Shown here piece by piece: positions 26,995-35,197 of a stretch of 64,000 nucleotides of DNA. The stretch lies in NCBI GenBank assembly GCA_029260235.1, contig JAJDDP010000045.1, forward strand, positions 1 to 64,000, given 5' to 3'. The notes below the pieces were generated by a model that did no database searches, was not told the origin of the DNA, and was given only the letters and a program-made list of their open reading frames with translations. The stretch's first letter is position 1. Each line of letters begins with the position of its first letter. The stretch comes from Phycisphaerae bacterium. GTDB taxonomy: Bacteria; Planctomycetota; Phycisphaerae; UBA1845. The position numbers were made by a program, and so were the translations under genes.

Positions 26995-27075
26995 TGTCTC
27001 ACCCCGTTTTCAGCCCTAGAACCCACGGTAGGGCGTTTTTCCTACTGGTTTTCGGGCTCAAAAGCTGCCTTTGGC

Positions 27076-27104
27076 TTGACCGACACTTGGTCGTGGGCGA
27101 TAAT
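27076..27104 (+). promoter_or_regulatory. Sigma-70-type promoter of the unusual sigma-factor gene
   Basis: TTGACC at 27076-27081 and GATAAT at 27099-27104 have 17-base spacing, about 70 bases before the ATG at 27174. This shows the sigma gene has its own transcription unit apart from the norB-ric genes. Confidence 0.6.
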
Positions 27105-27173
27105 TAGGGTGTGATAGCCGCAGCCTAACGTGATCCTACCGATGCTCCCTGGGGTCTTTGGGAAACAATCGCA

Positions 27174-28844
27174 ATGCTGAAATACGCCGTCAACGAGCTT
27201 GCCGAACTGGCCCACCAGTTGACGATATCCCCTTTGCACCTGCGTCTTGATCAGCTCAATGGCATCGAGAAGATGCTCGAGCTTGCCGCTCCAGACAACA
27301 GCTACCCCTACGATCTGGTTTGTTTTCACATTACCGGATACCGATCCCGCAGCAATCCTCCCCGTCCCTCGGTGGCAGGCAAGAAGCTGATTGGCGATTT
27401 GGTGCTGATGGCTGAACACATCAGCCGCAAAGCGAACATCCCCCGGGCGGCGCTGGCCAATACGCATAAGACTCAGGAAGAATTGGCTTCGCAGCTCAGT
27501 GTGAGCACCAAGACCATCCGACGTTGGCGATCTCGAGGCCTCATGGGCATCCGCGTGGTGTTCGAGGACGGGGTCAGCCGCCAGGTTTTCCTTGAAGCCA
27601 CCATCAAGCGGTTCTGCACCCAGAATGAGGATTTGGTGCGTCGCGGAGCCGCATTCAAGCAATTATCCGAAGAAGAGAAGCTGTCCATCGTTGAGGGCGC
27701 TAGAACGCTGCTCAGCTCTAGAAGAATGAAGCTCCACGAGGTAGCCCGTCAGGTCGCTGAGAACATGGGGCGGGCCGTTGAGACGGTGCGGTACACACTC
27801 CGCCGATTCGACGTTGCCCACCCAGACCAAGCCCTGTTCGCCAATGGCGGAATGCCCTTGGTCAGCGAGCGTCACCTTGGCATCTGGAAATGTTTCCAAG
27901 CCGGCGAGTCTGCCCAACAGATCGCCCGGGCTTTGGACTGCGATACCGACGGGGTCGAGCAGATCATTCGGGAAATGGAAATCCGCATGCTCAAGGAGCA
28001 GCGGTTGACCTACGTCTATAGTGAAGAGTTCGCCGTCCCCAATGCAGATCAGCTCATCCTCGGCCCAGAGCCAGTCGCCTCTGAGCCAGCCAAGCCTGTT
28101 CGCGTGCCCAAGGATCTGCCCGCTTATCTGAGAAGCCTATACGACATCCCGCTGCTCTTTACTGAATTGGAGCGGCATCTGTTCCGGGCTTACAACTACG
28201 TTAAGTTCCGGGCGGCGACCCTGCTCGAAGCTGCCGACGAAGTAGAAGTTACCGTCGAAGAGTTGGCCATGATCAAGAGGCTGTTGGCCGAGTCGGATGG
28301 GCTAAAGCAACGCATCATTCAGTCGAATCTTCGCCTAGTGGTCAGTATTGCCAAGCGGCACATCAACGGCAGGGCCAATAACTTCTTCGAGGTGGTCAGT
28401 GACGGCAACATGTCGCTGATGCGAGCGGTCGAGAATTTCGATTACAGCCGGGGCAACAAGTTCAGCACCTATGCCAGCTGGGCTGTGATCAAGAACTACG
28501 CCCGCACCATCCCCGAAGACCACTATCGATACGCCCGCTACGTCACCGGCCAAGACGAGCTGCTAGAAGCCGCCGCCGACCACCGGGCTGCCCCCGAAAG
28601 CGAGATCGCTGATTCGGGCATCAATGAATTGCTCGTAGCCAGCATGGACTCGCTCACAGATCGCGAGCGAACCATCGTGACCGAACACTTCGGCCTCTTC
28701 GGCCGAAAGACCGGCCTAACGCTCGAACAACTAGGCCAACACTTTGGCGTCACCAAAGAACGCGTCCGCCAAATCGAAAAGCGGGCCATAGAAAAGATCC
28801 GCCAAGCCCTATCACCCTCCGCAGCAGACCTGCTGACCGACTAA
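27174..28844 (+). CDS. Sigma-70-family sigma factor with long N-terminal HTH extension
   Basis: 556 residues. The C-terminal 240 residues are a sigma-70 core. Region 1.2/2 has ELERHLFRAYNYVKFRAATL and, from about residue 383, QSNLRLVVSIAKRHINGRAN, then EVVSDGNMSLMRAVENFDYS and NKFSTYASWAVIKNYAR. Region 4 from about 494 has LTDRERTIVTEHFGLFG and the HTH LTLEQLGQHFGVTKERVRQI. Region 3 is shortened. The first 310 residues are unlike normal region 1. They hold several HTH-like segments, for example TQEELASQLSVSTKTIRRWR (about 101) and KLHEVARQVAENMGRAVETV. It could be an alternative sigma factor with built-in regulatory DNA binding, a type known from Planctomycetota. Targets unknown. Confidence 0.85.
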   Translation: MLKYAVNELAELAHQLTISPLHLRLDQLNGIEKMLELAAPDNSYPYDLVCFHITGYRSRSNPPRPSVAGKKLIGDLVLMAEHISRKANIPRAALANTHKTQEELASQLSVSTKTIRRWRSRGLMGIRVVFEDGVSRQVFLEATIKRFCTQNEDLVRRGAAFKQLSEEEKLSIVEGARTLLSSRRMKLHEVARQVAENMGRAVETVRYTLRRFDVAHPDQALFANGGMPLVSERHLGIWKCFQAGESAQQIARALDCDTDGVEQIIREMEIRMLKEQRLTYVYSEEFAVPNADQLILGPEPVASEPAKPVRVPKDLPAYLRSLYDIPLLFTELERHLFRAYNYVKFRAATLLEAADEVEVTVEELAMIKRLLAESDGLKQRIIQSNLRLVVSIAKRHINGRANNFFEVVSDGNMSLMRAVENFDYSRGNKFSTYASWAVIKNYARTIPEDHYRYARYVTGQDELLEAAADHRAAPESEIADSGINELLVASMDSLTDRERTIVTEHFGLFGRKTGLTLEQLGQHFGVTKERVRQIEKRAIEKIRQALSPSAADLLTD

Positions 28845-28918
28845 CGCCGCTACAAGCAGTCGCCCCTGAGAATAGCAGCAACACCTTCCTTCTTCGCGTC
28901 GAATTGGGTTCGGCTGGT

Positions 28919-30001
28919 TCACGGCTTTGCTTGAGGCGCGACTAGGCGATCCTCCAAGACGTTGAGCCATCGGTCGCCTGACGAGATGATTTCGATGAGA
29001 TCGTCGAGCGACAGCTGTGCCAAGTCGATTTGCTTCGCTGTGGCATGACGTTCAAGTGTCGCGAGGCGTTTCGGGTGGTTGTCGACCAGCGGGTAGTGCC
29101 GTAGTGCAGCCCGCAGGTCAGCTTCGGTGAACTTGCCTTTGAGAAGTTTGCGGATTCTCCTCCTTAGCCTTGGCTCGCTCGGATTCGTGATGGACTCATC
29201 CTGTCGGCACGCGACGATTTCATCCAAGGCCTGCTGCACACGCGCGTCCTTCCGCCGGTCGATCCAGCACCGGCATTGCCTGCAATACGCGTACGTCTTG
29301 TCCGTAGAAAGGTCGCGGCAATTTGGGCAGCGGTTCTGCTGATTGATCGCTTCGCCTTCCCAGAAGATCAGCGCCCGGCCGTCCCAACCTGGGCGTGGTT
29401 TGCCGCCGCGCGTGGTGTGGAAGGACTGGCCACTGATGAAGACGTCGAAGGACACGGAGAAGACCTTCTCGGTGCGCCAGGGATCGACGAAGTATAGGAT
29501 CTTCTCTTCCGTATCAATCCCTGTAGCGGCAAGATAGTGGCCCGGCACATGAATGACGGCAAGATGCTTCGCGGCCAGATGCTTGCGCAGAAGCTGCCAT
29601 ACATCCGGGCGTACCTCACCGGTATCCTCGTTGAAGGATGCGCGGGTGCTTACGACACAATAGCCGCGGTCGATTAGTAATTCGGCCAACTCTGGCTGAT
29701 ACGTCTCCTCGAATTTTGGGTAGTATGACTCGATTGCGTCGGCGGCCGCCGGACGTCTGTGTTTGAACTCCGGCAACCGCGCACAGAGGGCGGCCGCGAG
29801 TTGCTCTTGCTTCGTCCACAGTCGGCGATTTCGATACGCTCGCAGGATCGTCTCTGCCGACGCTACACCGCAATGATGCGGCTTCTGTTTCACCGCGCGG
29901 ACGCCCGGTTCATCACCGAATGCCGGATGTCCGCCGAAAGGCAGGGCTACGGTGATCGAGAGAGCAAAGATGTGGAGGGTAAGCCGCGGCCTAGTCAGCA
30001 T
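28919..30001 (-). CDS. Exported C39-like cysteine peptidase with zinc-ribbon module
   Basis: 360 residues with a signal peptide (LHIFALSITVALPFGGHPAF). Residues about 40-190 look like a papain-like C39 peptidase: Cys in KPHHCGVASAETILRAY, His in VIHVPGHYLAATGID and Asp in LYFVDPWRTEKVFSV. A possible zinc ribbon follows at about 225-250 (CPNCRDLSTDKTYAYCRQC). The C-terminal 110 residues are helical and unrecognised. C39 domains usually cleave double-Gly leader peptides, but a stand-alone exported form with no transporter nearby may act on other secreted peptides. No partner substrate gene is visible. Confidence 0.75.
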   Translation of the reverse strand: MLTRPRLTLHIFALSITVALPFGGHPAFGDEPGVRAVKQKPHHCGVASAETILRAYRNRRLWTKQEQLAAALCARLPEFKHRRPAAADAIESYYPKFEETYQPELAELLIDRGYCVVSTRASFNEDTGEVRPDVWQLLRKHLAAKHLAVIHVPGHYLAATGIDTEEKILYFVDPWRTEKVFSVSFDVFISGQSFHTTRGGKPRPGWDGRALIFWEGEAINQQNRCPNCRDLSTDKTYAYCRQCRCWIDRRKDARVQQALDEIVACRQDESITNPSEPRLRRRIRKLLKGKFTEADLRAALRHYPLVDNHPKRLATLERHATAKQIDLAQLSLDDLIEIISSGDRWLNVLEDRLVAPQAKP

Positions 30002-30343
30002 GGTGATTCCTCGCCGTACCGTGTCATTCTACCCGATTGCCCAGATACCCGCTACTTGGATGATCACAGCGATCGCCTTATCGCTCAGGTGTCATCGAAT
30101 GCAGTCCGCGCAGAGAGTCGTCGCCGAGAGAATGCGGACCTTCAGGGACAACGACTCGCATCCCCGTTGGTGCCGTCGTGCGGGCGCCTCAGCCCGGGCA
30201 TCTTGCACTCGCCAGTCGAGGGCTTCCCGGCTGGGGTTTGACGAGGATGAAGGCTTGTACGCTGGTGCTGAAACTAGTAACACAACTGGCATGCTAAGGC
30301 ACGGAAACTTACCCCTATGAACCCGTGGTCACGAAACGGCTTG
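30002..30343. other. Intergenic stretch, nothing recognised
   Basis: About 340 bases upstream of the C39-like gene (minus strand). The short overlapping frames on both strands have no family resemblance. It presumably contains the promoter of the peptidase gene, which I cannot place with confidence. Confidence 0.45.
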
Positions 30344-30385
30344 GCCCGCATGGCTACGACGTACGTGTGTCGTTGCCATGCGGGC
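30344..30385 (-). terminator. Strong hairpin downstream of the VWA surface-protein gene
   Basis: An 11-bp perfect stem GCCCGCATGGC / GCCATGCGGGC with a 20-base loop lies 46 bases beyond the stop of the 1221-residue protein. The T-rich side (TTTAT) lies on the plus strand, so as a minus-strand intrinsic terminator it lacks a T-run. It may instead stabilise the mRNA 3' end or stop transcription from either side. Confidence 0.5.
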
Positions 30386-30430
30386 TTTATGCCGAACAAA
30401 GATGTGAGATAGTGGTACGCGGTCGTTGTA

Positions 30431-33400
30431 CTAGACCGTCCTGCGGCGCCTCCCGGTCATCCAACCTAGCAAGCAGAGCGGCAAAGCTATCATCCCGACG
30501 CCATTGAATAGGCCACAAGGATTGCGACTTGATCCGCCGGTAGTCGGAGCGGGCTGAGCCGGCTCTTCTTCTGTGGGTGTAACCACCTCCTCGTCACCTC
30601 CGGTGGGCGGCTCGGGCTGGCCCGCTTCCTCTTCTTGGCAGGCATCGCCCACGCCATTGCCGTCGGCGTCAGCCTGGTCGGCGTTCGAGTCATTCGGGCA
30701 ATTGTCGCAGGCATCGCCAATGCCATCTTCATCAGCATCGGCATTGCTCGAATCCGCCTCGTCTGGGCACAGATCACATGCGTCGAAGATCCCGTCGCCA
30801 TCGGCATCATTGTTAGGACCATCGTCGCACTCATCGCAAGCGTTACCCAAGCCGTCGTCATCACTATCGGCTTGGCCGCTATTTGCGCTATCCGGACAGT
30901 TGTCGCACGCGTCGCCGATACCGTCGCCATCGTCGTCGTTCTGCTCGCCGATGGCTGCGTTAATCGGATTCACGTCGTCTGGGCAGATGTCGCAGACATC
31001 GCCCACGCCGTCACCATCGCTGTCCGCCTGCCCTGTGTTTTGATCGTCGGGGCAGTTGTCGCGGCAGTCGGCCACTCCGTCGCCATCGCTGTCAACTGAG
31101 TCATCCGCATTCGGACAATCGTCGTCACAGTCGTTGACGCCGTCGCCGTCAGTATCGCGCTGGCTGCAAGAGCAACCGTTCGCATTCGGACCTTGGCCGG
31201 TTGGCGTATCTGCACATTCGTCGTCACAGTTACCCACGCCGTCTCCGTCGTCGTCGCCGCTATCGAGCTGGCTGCACGAACAGCCGTCGGCATCGACGGC
31301 GTCGCCGGCTGCGGTGTCGGGACACTGGTCAGGACAATTGGTGACACCATCGCCGTCATCGTCAGCCCCACCGTCGCTACACCCTGGAGGTGGCGGAGGC
31401 GGTGGAGGAGGCGAGCAGTCGCCGGTTACCGTGACGGTGAAGGTGCAAATCGGCGAAACGGGCTGGGTGGTCGGGCTTCCAAAGTCCTGGCAAACCGAAA
31501 CCGTCTCGCAACTCACCACCGTGTCGCCGATGGGGAATATGCTGCCCCGTTCGGGCGTGCAGATCACTTGGCAAGTGCAACCCTGGTCGCCAACTTTTTC
31601 GGCCGGCCCATCACCGTTCTCGTCTTCGTCCAAGGTGAAGCAATCGAATGCACAACCAAGTTCTTGGTCGAGAACATACTCTGGGAGATCGTAGTTCACG
31701 ACGGCACCTGACTGGCTGGTGCAGCTCACGTTGATGTCTGGGTGGCACGAGCACTCCGTGCACTCGCCGGTATCCGAATCGCAGACTTGGCCTTCTTCGC
31801 ACTCAACCGGCGTGTAGGAGCATTCACCCTGGATACACTCGTCGGTCGTGCAAAGTTCGTTGTCGTCGCAATCCTCGTTGGTCAGGCATTCGACGCAGGT
31901 GTCATCATCTTCAATGCAGAATTTCTCCGGACAGGGGTCGGGGCCTGGCGCGCAGGATCCGCCATCGCAGGTCTCAGCCCCATTGCAGTAGAGGGTGTCG
32001 TCGCAATCTTCGTCGATAAAGCAATCGACGCAGGTGTCATTCTGCTCATCGCAGAGTTGGCCTGGGCAAGGATCGTCGCCCGGTTCGCAGGATCCATCAT
32101 TGCAGGTCTCAGCCCCATCGCAGTAAACCTTGTTGTCGCAGTCCGCGTCGACAAAGCAATCCACGCAGCGGTCGTTTGCCTCGTCGCAGAGTTGGCCTGG
32201 ACAAGGATCGCCGCCCGGAGTGCAGGTTCCATCCTCGCAGGTTTCGGCGCCGTTGCAGTAGGTGTCGTCGTCGCAGTCACCATCTTCGAAGCAATCGACG
32301 CAACGATCATTCTCTTCGTCGCATAGCTGCCCAGGACAGGGATCGTTACCATCGATGCAATGGCCGCCATCACAGGTCTCGACGCCGTTGCAATAGGCAT
32401 TGTCATCGCACTCGATTGGATCATGCTCACACATGCCCTGCGTGTTGCACGAATCAGTCGTGCAGGAATCTTGATCATCGCAGTCGGTATCCGAGTCGCA
32501 GCAGTTCTCGAAGGGAGAGCCGGTATGACCACAAACGCCTTCGTCCAAGTTGCAAATCTCGTCGCCGTTGCAGAGGATGCCGTCATCCGGGCAGTCCTGA
32601 TCGGACAGGCAATCGACGCAGCGATCATTGGGTTCATCGCAAAGCTGATTGGGACATGCATCGGTTCCAGGTAGGCATTCACCGGCATCGCAGAGTTCGT
32701 TGCCGTTGCAGTATAGCTCGTCGGCGCAGTCTTCATTGGTGAAGCAATCGACGCACTTGTCGTTTAGTTCATCACAAAGCTGACCTGGACAGGCATCGTC
32801 GCCAGGCTCGCAGGAGCCGTCGACACAGGTTTCTGCGCCGTCGCAGTACACGCGGTTGGAGCAGTCTTCGTCCTCGAGGCAGTCGACGCATCGGTCGACA
32901 TCTTCATCGCAGAGTTGGCCTGGACAAGGATTTCCACCGGGGACGCAAGTGTTGTTTTCACAAGTCTGGGATCCGTTGCAGTAGAGTTGGTCGTTTGGAC
33001 AGTCCTCATCAACATTGCAGCAGTCCTGGATGGGCGTGTTCACGCAACTGCCGTTCACGCATTCATCCGACGTGCAGACGTTACCGTCATCGCAGCCGAT
33101 GGTCTCGATAATCGCATTAACGATACTGGTCAGATCGCTTGAGTCGGGAGCACTAAAGAAATGGCCAGGATGACCGGGGGTCGAGTTGACCGGCTCGCTG
33201 GCGATAGCCCGCAGCACAGTCTCATCGTCCTCGTCGCGCGACTCAAACAGGATCGAAAAGATCTCGACGCCGCTGTCCTTGAGAGCTGCCGCGGCTGCCG
33301 TGGTGCTGGCCAGGCTGTCATTATTGCCGCCATCGCCCATGAAAATCAGGATGCGCTTGGTCTGGCTGCCGTTGGCGTCGAACTCAGCACCGGCTTCGTT

Positions 33401-34096
33401 CAGCGCAGCCACAAAGTGCGTTCCCACGCTACTCTCACCAAAGGTGATGCCCTGCGCTGCGGCGTAGTGGTCACCATCGAAGAATGCGCCATCATCGTCC
33501 CCGTACGGTGCGGGGGATTCGCTGTTGGATAGTTCCTGAACCGTGCAAGCTTGGCCACCGCCAAACCCATTGTTGCATCCAAAGGCCCCTAGCGCAACTG
33601 GCGGGGGGCTTAGCACGTCGTCGAAGAATGTCAGAAGAAGCTTAGCAGCATCCTCTTCGTTCTGGCGGCTACTGCAGTCGGTGCTGCCTGTGCGGTCCAA
33701 CATCAAGTAGATGTCCGCATCGATGGCATCGCCACAGTCGCTACCGCCGCCGCCGTTGTCGTTGTCGTTGTGGTTGCCGTTGTGGTTATCGTTGTCGTTA
33801 TCGTTGTCGTTGTGGTTATCGTTGTCGTTATGGTTGTCGTTGTGGTTATGGTTATCGTTATCGTTGCCACCGCCAGAGGAGGGAGGTTGCCCGCCACCCT
33901 GAGGTTGGCCGCGGCTAAGCAGATCAGATGCAGCCGTGATGTCGCTCGCTGACTTGCCGCCTCCGCCGTCGGCATTTCCACCCGCGGCACAGCCGACAAA
34001 GCCTACAAGCGGGAGACAACACGCTATTGCCAACAGATTCCTGATCGACGCACCGAGTCGTCGACAACCGTCTTGTTTCGATTGACCTGCCATCAT
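30431..34096 (-). CDS. Large surface lipoprotein: VWA, Cys-rich repeats, HYR, TSP3 repeats, C-terminal anchor
   Basis: 1221 residues. The N-terminal signal ends in a lipobox (LPLVGFVGC), followed by a Gly-rich and then an Asn/Asp/His tract (about 75-115) encoded by a hexanucleotide repeat. A VWA domain (about 128-340) has a MIDAS-like DRTGST and ILIFMGDGGNNDS. Residues 345-800 hold at least nine Cys-rich units such as CNGAETCDGGSCAPGPDPCP with LCDExNDxCVDC. An HYR-like domain follows (FPIGDTVVSC, CTFTVTVTGDC). TSP3 calcium repeats run from about 930 to 1160 (DSDGDGVADCRDNCPD). The end has NPCGLFNGVGMIALPLCLLG, a hydrophobic helix and GRRRRTV, resembling a CTERM sorting signal. The modules suggest a calcium-stiffened adhesion or matrix-binding protein. 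The presence of both a lipobox and a C-terminal anchor is odd. Confidence 0.88.
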   Translation of the reverse strand: MMAGQSKQDGCRRLGASIRNLLAIACCLPLVGFVGCAAGGNADGGGGKSASDITAASDLLSRGQPQGGGQPPSSGGGNDNDNHNHNDNHNDNDNHNDNDNDNDNHNGNHNDNDNGGGGSDCGDAIDADIYLMLDRTGSTDCSSRQNEEDAAKLLLTFFDDVLSPPPVALGAFGCNNGFGGGQACTVQELSNSESPAPYGDDDGAFFDGDHYAAAQGITFGESSVGTHFVAALNEAGAEFDANGSQTKRILIFMGDGGNNDSLASTTAAAAALKDSGVEIFSILFESRDEDDETVLRAIASEPVNSTPGHPGHFFSAPDSSDLTSIVNAIIETIGCDDGNVCTSDECVNGSCVNTPIQDCCNVDEDCPNDQLYCNGSQTCENNTCVPGGNPCPGQLCDEDVDRCVDCLEDEDCSNRVYCDGAETCVDGSCEPGDDACPGQLCDELNDKCVDCFTNEDCADELYCNGNELCDAGECLPGTDACPNQLCDEPNDRCVDCLSDQDCPDDGILCNGDEICNLDEGVCGHTGSPFENCCDSDTDCDDQDSCTTDSCNTQGMCEHDPIECDDNAYCNGVETCDGGHCIDGNDPCPGQLCDEENDRCVDCFEDGDCDDDTYCNGAETCEDGTCTPGGDPCPGQLCDEANDRCVDCFVDADCDNKVYCDGAETCNDGSCEPGDDPCPGQLCDEQNDTCVDCFIDEDCDDTLYCNGAETCDGGSCAPGPDPCPEKFCIEDDDTCVECLTNEDCDDNELCTTDECIQGECSYTPVECEEGQVCDSDTGECTECSCHPDINVSCTSQSGAVVNYDLPEYVLDQELGCAFDCFTLDEDENGDGPAEKVGDQGCTCQVICTPERGSIFPIGDTVVSCETVSVCQDFGSPTTQPVSPICTFTVTVTGDCSPPPPPPPPPGCSDGGADDDGDGVTNCPDQCPDTAAGDAVDADGCSCSQLDSGDDDGDGVGNCDDECADTPTGQGPNANGCSCSQRDTDGDGVNDCDDDCPNADDSVDSDGDGVADCRDNCPDDQNTGQADSDGDGVGDVCDICPDDVNPINAAIGEQNDDDGDGIGDACDNCPDSANSGQADSDDDGLGNACDECDDGPNNDADGDGIFDACDLCPDEADSSNADADEDGIGDACDNCPNDSNADQADADGNGVGDACQEEEAGQPEPPTGGDEEVVTPTEEEPAQPAPTTGGSSRNPCGLFNGVGMIALPLCLLGWMTGRRRRTV
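33755..33866 (-). repeat. Hexanucleotide minisatellite encoding Asn-Asp/Asn-His repeats
   Basis: About 112 bases of GTTGTC/GTTATC/GTTGTG units in tandem, lying in frame in the VWA surface-protein gene. On the coding strand they read as AAC/AAT plus GAC/GAT/CAC codons, giving alternating Asn with Asp or His. Changes of one unit keep the frame, so the tract can vary in length without killing the gene. Confidence 0.85.
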
Positions 34097-35026
34097 CGCT
34101 TCTCCTCGGGGTTGACCATCTCAGAGTCTGACGGAGTGCCAGATATTCCCGGACGAGCCGTACCCTTGGTTCGGTCGATTCGTATTGAACCGCCCCCACT
34201 GATTCTTGACGCGAAGCGGGGAACAACCGCTTCATAAAGTACTCGTTCACTACACCTGCAACTTTCCGAACGACCCTTGAAACCAGTCGTCGGCTTCGAT
34301 CAATCAAGTAGCCCGAACCGTCGTGCTCAGGCATAGTTGGCGGATACAAGTTCGCAAATCTGTGAAATGCCTAGACCGACTGCAAAGCACAGCACTTGTT
34401 GAATTCGCCTGGAATTGTCCCCACCCGTGTGTCATGAACCTCTTCAGCCCTCTAGCCCCCGCTAGGTACATCTGGCTGACAGTCCTCTTGCACTGCTCCG
34501 GATTATATCTCCGCTCAGATGCGCAAATCAACATGAGGAAGTCTATTTGAATCAGTTAGGCCTAGTAGAGCGGACGCAACCGGACGATGCGACGGGAGAT
34601 GGGCCAGCGTGCCCCTCAGGCAACGTCCTATCACGGCAAAGAAACCGTCTAGATCCATTTTCGGACCCAATTGCGTCAGTGCCGAAGCTTGGCACCCACC
34701 GAAAAACTGGTGAGATCGCCGCCAACGGCGTGCCGCTGGTTTGCGACCGTCTCCGAGAACGGCACCTCACCGTCGTCGTCCCCGCAAGTCCGCTGCCAGG
34801 GGCACGCCAGCACCTCGGGCGCAATCGCGATGCGTGCTGACTAGACGGAGGCTCGCCAGGTTGCAGACATCCCCTCGATGGCAGGCTGGCATGTGATTCT
34901 TCCATGCCTTGGTGCAACGGCTGGCCAATTCTGGGGAGGGCAGGGACGAGGCGGTCGTGCAGACCCGCTACGCTTCCCCGCGATCATGCTGGGAAGTTTC
35001 GAAAATTGCTCGGCCGTGAAATGCCA
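34097..35026. other. Long intergenic region without a recognised gene
   Basis: About 0.9 kb between the divergent VWA lipoprotein gene and the sialic-acid-type operon. Open frames of up to 121 codons on either strand show no family pattern or convincing start. No tRNA, RNase P, SRP or tmRNA signature was seen. It must hold the VWA gene promoter and could hide an unknown small RNA. Confidence 0.45.
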
Positions 35027-35052
35027 TAAGTGCTGTCTGGGTAGTAAGTTAA
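35027..35052 (+). promoter_or_regulatory. Motif TAAGTG-N12-TAAGTTAA upstream of the nonulosonate operon
   Basis: TAAGTG at 35027 and TAAGTTAA at 35045 are 18 bases apart start to start. The identical pair with identical spacing lies upstream of dnaK (38748-38773). The distance to the downstream start codon is about 145 bases here and 165 there. It may be a promoter or activator site. A GATAAT at 35184 close to the start codon is an alternative -10, giving a nearly leaderless mRNA. Confidence 0.45.
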
Positions 35053-35197
35053 AATGCGCCAAGATTCTGATTCCTTCCTATCTCGACATGTGCCTGCGCG
35101 TTCTACAACGCCGGCGGCGGTCAGCTCGCCACTCGCACATCACCCCGCGGCCGCTCGGATTAAGACCGCCCAGGTTTGAGGCCGATAATACGCAGGT

